The notes under the pieces were generated by a model. That model saw only the letters and a list, made by a program, of their open reading frames with translations, had not been told where the DNA came from and did no database searches. 64,000 bases of DNA from Limnobacter sp. MED105 (GTDB lineage Bacteria > Pseudomonadota > Gammaproteobacteria > Burkholderiales > Burkholderiaceae_B), in assembly GCF_000170915.1 (NCBI RefSeq), contig NZ_ABCT01000001.1, positions 496,001 to 560,000 of the forward strand, written 5' to 3'. Of this stretch, positions 36,889 to 43,215 are shown piece by piece (positions within the stretch are counted from its first letter, which is position 1; every line of letters starts with the position of its first letter). The translations under genes and the position numbers were made by a program.

Positions 36889-38157
36889 CTATTTGTCGGT
36901 GTTTTTAATGTTGAATAGCTGTGGGAGCCACTTTAACAGGGCTTCCCGTTCGGCTGGGCTGGCGTGGTGTAGCGCCTGCATGGGGCCGTGCATGAATTTT
37001 GCGCTCATGCGGTGGGCCATCAGTTGCAGTACGTCGTCGGCAGGTGTGCCCTTGGCCAGTTGCTTGCGGGCATGGTCCAGTTCAAGCTGCGCGATGTCGT
37101 CGGCTTTCTGGTGAATTTCCTGAATGGTGGGCACCAGTGAGCGTTCGCTCATCCAGCGCATGAAGCCCTGGACCTGCGATTCGATGATGGCCTCGGCCTG
37201 TTCAACAGCAGCGGCCCGTTGCTCACGGCCTTCCTGCACAATTTGGCTGAGGTCGTCGACGGAGTACAGAAACACGTCGTCGAGTTTGCTGACTTGCGCT
37301 TCGATGTCGCGAGGTACCGCGAGGTCGAGCATGAAAATGGGTTCGTGTTTGCGTTTTTTGCAGGCGGCTTCAACCATGCCCAGGCCAATGATTGGCAGGG
37401 TGCTGGCGGTGCAGGATATGACAATGTCGGATTTCGCGAGTTGTTCTGGAACCTGGGCCAGACCGATGACGCTGGCGCCGTGCGTTTGAGCCAATTGGTT
37501 GGCGCGATCTGCGCTGCGGTTTGCAATGGTGATGCTTTTCGGATTCTGGGCGGCGAAGTGTGTGGCGCACAGTTGAATCATTTCACCAGCGCCGATAAAC
37601 AGCACATTGCGTTTTCCAAGGTCGCCGAAAATTCGGCTGGCCAGTTTTACGGCTGCGGAGGCCATGGACACCGAGTGGGCACCAATTTCCGTGTGTGAGC
37701 GTACTTCTTTGGCGACCGAGAAGGTGCGTTGAAACAGTTGGTGCAGCATTTGACCCAGCGTGCCGGCTTCTTCGGCGGTGCGTGCAGCCTGCTTCATTTG
37801 ACCCAGAATTTGTGCTTCGCCCAGCACCATGGAATCCAGGCCACTGGCCACGCGGAATGCATGGCGGACCACTTCCTGCTGGGGAAGAATGTACAGGTGA
37901 GGGCCTAGTTCGGTGGTGGGAATGTTGCGGTTGACAGCCAGCCATTCAAGCAGATCGGTTTTCAGCTGCTCAATATTGCTGGCTGCGCAATACACTTCAG
38001 TGCGGTTGCAGGTGGAAAGAATGGCCGCTTCAGGGGCCTGAACACGCTGTGCCAGTGCGCGCAATGCCTCTTGCAATTGCTCGGCCGGAAACGCCAAACG
38101 CTCGCGTAGTGCGAGCGGTGCGGATTGATAATTCAGGCCGACTGCGAAAAGCTCCAT
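36889..38157 (-). CDS. hemA: Glutamyl-tRNA reductase
   Basis: HemA reduces Glu-tRNA to glutamate-1-semialdehyde, the first committed step of tetrapyrrole synthesis. The 422 residues begin AVGLNYQSAPLALRERL, have the catalytic Cys in ILSTCNRTEVYC near residue 50, the LGEAQILGQMKQA segment near 120 and an NADPH domain with VLFIGAGEM near 187. HemA-prfA-prmC is a classic cluster. Confidence 0.97.
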   Translation of the reverse strand: MELFAVGLNYQSAPLALRERLAFPAEQLQEALRALAQRVQAPEAAILSTCNRTEVYCAASNIEQLKTDLLEWLAVNRNIPTTELGPHLYILPQQEVVRHAFRVASGLDSMVLGEAQILGQMKQAARTAEEAGTLGQMLHQLFQRTFSVAKEVRSHTEIGAHSVSMASAAVKLASRIFGDLGKRNVLFIGAGEMIQLCATHFAAQNPKSITIANRSADRANQLAQTHGASVIGLAQVPEQLAKSDIVISCTASTLPIIGLGMVEAACKKRKHEPIFMLDLAVPRDIEAQVSKLDDVFLYSVDDLSQIVQEGREQRAAAVEQAEAIIESQVQGFMRWMSERSLVPTIQEIHQKADDIAQLELDHARKQLAKGTPADDVLQLMAHRMSAKFMHGPMQALHHASPAEREALLKWLPQLFNIKNTDK

Positions 38158-38211
38158 AATACCTACTGGGCGGAAAACCCTTCATTATAACCCGCTATGG
38201 CGTACTCGCCT

Positions 38212-38952
38212 TCAATCGTTCTCGGCGAGTTGGCGTTTGATTTTTGCCAGGTCAGATGATTTGCCTTCGTGATCAACCTGCTCCAGTTTGTAACCAAAGC
38301 CATAGACTGGGGTTAAACGGAAGCCCTGTTCGGGTCGCAAGGCCAGCTTGGAACGAACGCGCGAGATGTGGGTGTCCATGGTTCGCGAGGGTAAATCGGT
38401 GTCGCGTCCCCACACGGTTTCCTGGATGTGTGACCTTGACAGCGGTTTGCCGAGGTGCGAAACAGCAGAAGCGCAAATCGAATTCTTTTGGGTCATGACC
38501 ACGCGTTTTGTGTGGCGCACGATGGTCGAGAACTTGGGATGAAATTCCAGGTCGGTGATTTCAAACACTTCCGGGGCGGTTAGTTCGGGATAGGCGCGGC
38601 GTAGCAGGGCGTTGACCCGGGCGATCAGTTCGCCGCGACGGATGGGCTTGATCATGTAGTCGTCTGCACCGGCGTTGAGCGCTTCAACAATATTCTCTTC
38701 GTCGGTTTTGGAGGTGATGAACAGCACGGGTACTTTGATGTGCAGGGTTTCACGGATCCAGTGCATGACTTTGGGGCCAGAGCTGTCGGGCAGTACCCAA
38801 TCCAGAAGAACCAGGTCGAAGCTGTCGCGGTACAAAGCGGTTTGAAAGCTTTTGAACGTGGCAAAACAATGGCATTTGTGGTTGACCGATTCGAGCACCC
38901 AGCGCAGCATTTCGCTTTGTGTCAGGTCGTCTTCAAGAATGGCGATGCGCAT
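38212..38952 (-). CDS. OmpR-family response regulator with an abnormal DNA-binding segment
   Basis: This two-component regulator has 246 residues: a receiver domain at 1-120 with the acidic pocket near the N-terminus (ILEDD), phosphoacceptor Asp in LLDWVLPDSSG and the Lys in DDYMIKPIRRGEL. A winged-helix domain at about 130-230 follows, with the typical TMDTHISRVRSKL and LTPVYGFGYKLE. Between them the stretch after MTQK reads NSICASAVSHLGKP, where the family expects a sequence like EFDLALLLFRHLGKP. Adding one base at each of three sites (about 38457, 38474, 38485) restores that consensus exactly. The gene may be affected by compensating frameshifts or by base-calling errors. No kinase gene is adjacent. 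Confidence 0.82.
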   Translation of the reverse strand: MRIAILEDDLTQSEMLRWVLESVNHKCHCFATFKSFQTALYRDSFDLVLLDWVLPDSSGPKVMHWIRETLHIKVPVLFITSKTDEENIVEALNAGADDYMIKPIRRGELIARVNALLRRAYPELTAPEVFEITDLEFHPKFSTIVRHTKRVVMTQKNSICASAVSHLGKPLSRSHIQETVWGRDTDLPSRTMDTHISRVRSKLALRPEQGFRLTPVYGFGYKLEQVDHEGKSSDLAKIKRQLAEND

Positions 38953-39083
38953 GGGTGTGGCTCCTGATTCGGAATTTTTGTTACCACAATGTTAATTTGT
39001 GTGTTGACAGTTTAATCGTTTAAACAGGGCATGAAACACAATGTTGCTTTTTTGTTAAATTGAATGGGCATCCAATTTATCAA

Positions 39084-39731
39084 TCAGGGGACTTGAGTGC
39101 TTTCCTGATCCTGTTCCAGTTTCATGGCGTACGTGGCATGTGCGCCAGCAAAGATGACAGCCACAATCCGAAGCGCTTTGTCATAGATAGCCTGACGTTG
39201 ATCGGGTTTCTCGACGTACTCAACCGCCATGAACAACACGTTTTGGGCGAGTACTTCCAGCACTTCGATCATTTCTTCTTGGGGTAAACCGGGCAGCAGG
39301 GCAGCAATACGGTTGTCGCTGCAAATGTCTTCGCTGATCGCCCGAATGGTTTTTTTCAGGCCGTCGCGCATGCGCTCCAGTGCACCGAAAGCCTCGGAGG
39401 CACCCACTACGACTGGTTTTGGATTCTCGGCCGCCCAATCAAAAAACCGTTTGACGAGCATGGGGCGAATGTCGAGGTCTGCCTCTTTGGCCGTGCTGAT
39501 TCGGACTTCGGTGAAGGCGTCCAGCACTGCTTTTTCAACCTCGAGAATGACGGCTGTGCCCAGGTCGGCCAGGTCTTCAAAGTGCCTGTAAAACGCGGGC
39601 GCAGACAGTTTCGCTTCGCGCGTTATTTCGCGAATACCGAGGCTGGAGAAACTTCGCCGGTGATAGCTCAGGTTCAGTGCAGCTTCAATAAGCCGGGTTC
39701 GGCCGTGGATGGTTGATGCGTTGGAGGTCAT
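39084..39731 (-). CDS. TetR/FabR-like transcriptional repressor next to alkB
   Basis: This 215-residue regulator has an N-terminal TetR helix-turn-helix: FSSLGIREITREAKLSAPAFYRHFEDLADLG near residue 27. That is close to the FabR pattern, where FabR of E. coli controls unsaturated fatty-acid synthesis. The C-terminal ligand domain is all-helical and not assignable. It is divergent from the alkB operon, and an inverted repeat overlaps the alkB promoter, so it probably controls alkane or fatty-acid genes in response to a lipid. I start at the ATG at 39731; the open frame to 39809 would run over the intergenic region. Confidence 0.82.
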   Translation of the reverse strand: MTSNASTIHGRTRLIEAALNLSYHRRSFSSLGIREITREAKLSAPAFYRHFEDLADLGTAVILEVEKAVLDAFTEVRISTAKEADLDIRPMLVKRFFDWAAENPKPVVVGASEAFGALERMRDGLKKTIRAISEDICSDNRIAALLPGLPQEEMIEVLEVLAQNVLFMAVEYVEKPDQRQAIYDKALRIVAVIFAGAHATYAMKLEQDQESTQVP

Positions 39732-39789
39732 AAGCCAGTGATTATAGCGAAAACCCGAACATCTGTTATGAATCCTTGATTTAGAAGTT

Positions 39790-39805
39790 TTATCCAATTT
39801 GATAA
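39790..39805. promoter_or_regulatory. Inverted repeat TTATC-N6-GATAA upstream of alkB
   Basis: Perfect 5-base arms with a 6-base spacer, 10 bases upstream of the alkB -35 candidate and between the divergent regulator and alkB. It could be a second operator site; short arms make chance occurrence possible. Confidence 0.3.
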
Positions 39806-39814
39806 GCAAAGGTA

Positions 39815-39844
39815 TTGACGAGCATGTTTACAATCGTTAACATG
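39815..39844 (+). promoter_or_regulatory. alkB promoter with overlapping near-palindromic operator
   Basis: TTGACG (39815-39820), a 17-base spacer and TAACAT (39838-39843) form a good sigma-70 promoter about 70 bases before alkB. A 22-base near-palindrome at 39823-39844, with arms CATGTT and AACATG and 9 of 11 pairs matching, covers the spacer and -10. This is where a TetR-type repressor would block polymerase. Confidence 0.55.
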
Positions 39845-39912
39845 ATTTTCGTCGGGATAGACCTTGCCCCTCCAACAATAACTATTGGGCATTCATAAAC
39901 GGGAGACCACCT

Positions 39913-41115
39913 ATGTTGCACTACCTTAAATTCACCACTTTTCCGCTGATTGCCATTGGTGTGATGCACGCCATGATGCAGGGCGGTGCGTGGATGTACA
40001 CCGGCATTGCCGCGTTGGTGCTTGTTGTGGCTTTGGGCGATGTGTTGCTGCCCGATGATCGCAGCGAGCCCCGCATGGAGGGTGAGTTTTTTCTGAATTT
40101 GATGTTGTGGCTGACACTGCCAATTTTGATGTGGGTGACGCTTTGTTTCACCTGGGCGGTAGCGCCGGTGGATGTATTGGGCATTGACGCATTCATGAAG
40201 AACACCTTCGGTTATGACCGTTTGCAATTGCAAGCGGACACCACCTGGTACCAATGGTTTGTGGGCGCGGTGGCGGGTGCATTTTTGTTTGGTGCCGGTG
40301 GCACCAATGTTGGCCATGAGTTGACCCACCGCACCTACAGTATGCGCGACATGATTTTGGGCCGCTGGATGCTGGCGTTTACCTGTGATGCTTCTTTTGC
40401 GATCGAGCATGTATACGGTCACCACAAAAACCTGGGTACACCTGCTGACCCTGCCACGGCCCAGCGCGGCGAGAATGTGTACGGCTTTGTACTGAAAAGC
40501 ACCATTGGCGGTTACAAGTCGGCCTGGAAGTTGGAAAAGCAACGCCTGGCCAAGTTCAATCAATCCGTGTGGAACCCGATTCACAGTCGCATGATGCGCG
40601 GTAATTTGATGAGCTTGAGTTTGTTTGCTGCATCGTTCTACATCGGTGGTTGGGCTGGGGTAGTGATGTTCTGGATCATGAGCGCGGGCGGCAAGACCCT
40701 GCTTGAAATCGTGAACTACATGGAGCATTACGGCATTGTTCGTCGTCCTGAAGACAAGGTAGAACCACGTCACAGCTGGAACACGAATGCTTCGGTGTCG
40801 ACTGCTTTGTTGTACGCGCTGACCCGCCACTCGCACCACCATGCTGAGGCAGATCAGGAATACTGGAACCTGCGCAGCTATCGTCATGCGCCCATGTTGC
40901 CCACAGGCTATCTGGGCACTATTTTGCTGGCCTTGGTGCCACCACTTTACAAAAAAGTGATGACGCCTTTGTTGAACCACTGGGATGAAACCTTTGCCAC
41001 GCCGGAGGAGAAAAAACTGGCGATTGATGCCAGTGTGAAGAGTGGTATGAAAGGTTTGAAATCTGCCCAGTTGGGGCAGCAGACTGGCCAACAACTGAAC
41101 CGCGCTGCCGCGTAA
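39913..41115 (+). CDS. alkB: Membrane alkane 1-monooxygenase (AlkB family)
   Basis: AlkB hydroxylates the terminal methyl of medium or long alkanes at a diiron centre in the inner membrane. The 400-residue protein has several membrane helices and the three His motifs: HELTHR near residue 135, EHVYGHHKNLGTPADPATA near 165 and RHSHHHAEADQEYWNLR near 306. The additional NYMEHYGIVR region is also typical. It is followed after 12 bases by a ferredoxin/reductase gene, so electrons come from that protein rather than from a separate rubredoxin. The related XylM enzyme is an alternative, since XylM/XylA has the same pairing. Confidence 0.88.
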   Translation: MLHYLKFTTFPLIAIGVMHAMMQGGAWMYTGIAALVLVVALGDVLLPDDRSEPRMEGEFFLNLMLWLTLPILMWVTLCFTWAVAPVDVLGIDAFMKNTFGYDRLQLQADTTWYQWFVGAVAGAFLFGAGGTNVGHELTHRTYSMRDMILGRWMLAFTCDASFAIEHVYGHHKNLGTPADPATAQRGENVYGFVLKSTIGGYKSAWKLEKQRLAKFNQSVWNPIHSRMMRGNLMSLSLFAASFYIGGWAGVVMFWIMSAGGKTLLEIVNYMEHYGIVRRPEDKVEPRHSWNTNASVSTALLYALTRHSHHHAEADQEYWNLRSYRHAPMLPTGYLGTILLALVPPLYKKVMTPLLNHWDETFATPEEKKLAIDASVKSGMKGLKSAQLGQQTGQQLNRAAA

Positions 41116-41127
41116 AGGGAGAGCATC

Positions 41128-42201
41128 ATGAAATTGCTTGAATGGTTTGGATTGCAGGGTGGTGCAGCGGCTGGCAAAAAAGGCAAGGTAACGCACAAGG
41201 TGAGTGTGGCCCCGGGTGGGCAAAGCTTCGAGGTGGAGAAAGGCCGTAAGGTTATTTTGAATTCTGCCTTGTCGGCAGGTTTGGGGTTTCCACACAATTG
41301 CCGTGTGGGCAGTTGCACGCAATGCAAGTGCAAGCTGAAAAGCGGCAAGGTGCGCGAACTGACCGATTCAAGTTATGTGCTGAGCGCCGAGGATTTGAAG
41401 GCTGGAATGATCCTGGCCTGTCAGTCCATTCCGGAAACTGATCTGGAAATTGAAGTGGAGTTGACCTCTGGCGGTGACCGTTTGGTTGAAACCCGCGGCA
41501 CGATTGTGGGCCAGAAAGATTTGACGCACGACATTGTGGAATTGCGTGTGGCGCTGGATGATCCGATGCCTTTCAAGGCAGGTCAATATGCTGAAATTCG
41601 ACTTGAAGAATTCAGCCTGTCCCGCAACTACAGTTTCGCGATGGCACCAAAAGGCCAAGAAGCCAATGAACTTGTTTTTCATGTGCGCAAGGTGCCTGGA
41701 GGCAAGTTCACTGAATGGTTGTTTGCAGCCAATCGACAGGAAACCCGGTTAAGTATGAGTGGACCGTTTGGTGATTTTTATTTGCGCCCCGCCGAAGGTG
41801 AGAAGCCAGCGCCGATTGTTTGTGTGGCCGGAGGAAGCGGCATGGCTCCTATTTTGAGTTTGCTGGAACAGGCGAAATGGGCTGGTGAAACCCGGGATGC
41901 GGTTTATTTATTTGGCGCACGCACACAGCGCGACTTGTATGCGGATGAGGAAATTGGTCGAGTTCAGCAAGGTTGGAGAGGTTCGCTGAGTTTCAAGCAG
42001 GTGTTGTCAGAAGAGCCTGCCAATTCGAGCTGGAACGGTGCGCGTGGTTACGTGACAGACGAGTTGGACAAGCTTGAGCTGGACTGGCCTCAGGTTCAGG
42101 CTTACCTGTGCGGGCCGCCTGCGATGATTGATGCGGCGATTGCCAAGTTTTCGAAGTTGGGTGTGAAAGCTGAGAATATCCGTTACGACAAATTCGAGTG
42201 A
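41128..42201 (+). CDS. Ferredoxin-NAD(P)H reductase fusion, electron donor to the monooxygenase
   Basis: This 357-residue protein has an N-terminal plant-type [2Fe-2S] domain with NCRVGSCTQCKCKL near residue 57 and the fourth Cys in ILACQS near 98. The FAD-binding domain has LSRNYSFA near residue 170, and the NAD-binding domain has VCVAGGSGMAPILSLLEQA near 232 and YLCGPPAMIDAAI. The layout is that of XylA/PrmB-type reductases. It is co-transcribed with alkB and ends before a clear terminator. The N-terminal 25 residues before the ferredoxin core are basic and Gly-rich. Confidence 0.9.
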   Translation: MKLLEWFGLQGGAAAGKKGKVTHKVSVAPGGQSFEVEKGRKVILNSALSAGLGFPHNCRVGSCTQCKCKLKSGKVRELTDSSYVLSAEDLKAGMILACQSIPETDLEIEVELTSGGDRLVETRGTIVGQKDLTHDIVELRVALDDPMPFKAGQYAEIRLEEFSLSRNYSFAMAPKGQEANELVFHVRKVPGGKFTEWLFAANRQETRLSMSGPFGDFYLRPAEGEKPAPIVCVAGGSGMAPILSLLEQAKWAGETRDAVYLFGARTQRDLYADEEIGRVQQGWRGSLSFKQVLSEEPANSSWNGARGYVTDELDKLELDWPQVQAYLCGPPAMIDAAIAKFSKLGVKAENIRYDKFE

Positions 42202-42223
42202 GTCGTTGCTCTTTGTATCAATG

Positions 42224-42251
42224 AAAAAGCCACCCCAAGGTGGCTTTTTTT
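42224..42251 (+). terminator. Rho-independent terminator after the alkB operon
   Basis: AAAAAGCCACC pairs with GGTGGCTTTTT around a CCAA loop, followed by further T. It ends the alkB-reductase unit and can also work towards the leftward gene that ends at 42269. Confidence 0.88.
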
Positions 42252-42268
42252 ATGGTGATTCAGCAGGT

Positions 42269-43099
42269 TCAGACAGGCAGATTGCCGGTAATTGCATCAA
42301 GTGGCAATGCGTCTGCAGGATTGGGTGCTGAGCCGATTGGCAAAGATCCCAAGGCATCAAACAATGGATCGGAAATCACCGACAAGGGTGTGCCTCCAAG
42401 CGCGTCGGCCAAGGGGTCGAGTACTGCATCCAGTGGCGTACCAGTGGTTCCTTCGTTGACTGGATCAGTGGGTTCCTCTGGTTCTTCTGGGTTGTCGACA
42501 GGATCTTCCGGATTCTCTGGGTCTTCTGGATTTTCACTTTCGTCGGGGTTCTCGGGATTGTCAACTGGGTCTGTGGTTTCATCGCCATTGTCTACGCGGA
42601 CATCAGTAAAGGCAGAACCTTCCACGTTGGTGTCGTCTCCAGAGGATGCTGCAAGGGCGGCCACACCGACACCTCCACCGATTGCAGTGGCAATACCGCT
42701 GACACTGCCAGCAGTGCCCGCAGATAGCAGACCTGCACCAACCAGTCCGCTAAAGCCTGTGCCTGCATCGGCCAGCAAAATTGCACCATCGGTGCCTTCG
42801 CTGACTGCAAATAGTTCGACGCCCTCTGTTAACGAGGTTACTTCAATCATGCCGCCTTCTGCGGCTGAGTTGGTGGCAATTTGAGCTGCGGATTCTGGGG
42901 CCAGGGTAACCAGAGAATCAGCTTGGCCAGCCGCTTGACCGGGTAGCTCAATATCCACTGCGACCAAGTCCTTGTTCTGTAGAACGTCACCAGCCAGAAT
43001 TGCATCGCCTTGACGCAAAGTGAGTTGCTCGCCCTGGCGTTGAACCAAAAGCTTGTCGGTTTTTGAGGCAATGGTGCCAATTTGAGGTGCCGTGCTCAT
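42269..43099 (-). CDS. Acidic repeat protein with N-terminal FecR-like/retention-type module (short paralog)
   Basis: This 276-residue protein has no assigned family. Residues 1-70 (IGTIASKTDKLLVQRQGEQ, then GDAILAGDVL) resemble the small N-terminal beta module found in LapA/BapA-type adhesins (retention or prefix domain) and FecR-like proteins. A Gly/Ala-rich hydrophobic segment at about 112-145 ([13 protein letters not shown]...) comes next. An Asn/Pro/Glu/Asp-rich linker at about 165-205 and two TPLDAVLDPLADALGG-like repeats end the protein. The same order of parts is in the 1025-residue neighbour upstream, so they are paralogs. There is no Sec signal peptide and no RTX motif. The role is unknown; a surface or envelope function is inferred. 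Confidence 0.7.
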   Translation of the reverse strand: MSTAPQIGTIASKTDKLLVQRQGEQLTLRQGDAILAGDVLQNKDLVAVDIELPGQAAGQADSLVTLAPESAAQIATNSAAEGGMIEVTSLTEGVELFAVSEGTDGAILLADAGTGFSGLVGAGLLSAGTAGSVSGIATAIGGGVGVAALAASSGDDTNVEGSAFTDVRVDNGDETTDPVDNPENPDESENPEDPENPEDPVDNPEEPEEPTDPVNEGTTGTPLDAVLDPLADALGGTPLSVISDPLFDALGSLPIGSAPNPADALPLDAITGNLPV

Positions 43100-43170
43100 A
43101 AGGTGATGTCCGTTGGGTTGTCGGTAAAGTTATTATTTTTACTGTGGTGAACCGCGATTTGGATTCAAAT

Positions 43171-43195
43171 AAAAAACCCCTCCGAAGAGGGGTTT
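43171..43195 (-). terminator. Rho-independent terminator after the Ser-Asp repeat gene
   Basis: AAACCCCTC and GAGGGGTTT form a 9-base stem with a CGAA loop. Read on the minus strand it ends in a T run, 21 bases after the stop of the 1025-residue gene and upstream of the short paralog. Confidence 0.85.
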
Positions 43196-43215
43196 CTTGT
43201 TGAGCCTTCTGCTGT

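Noticed and set aside
39790-41322. A 510-codon open frame antisense to alkB
   Set aside because: The alkB frame has all three His motifs; the antisense frame is His/Gln/Thr-rich with no domain and overlaps the regulatory region.
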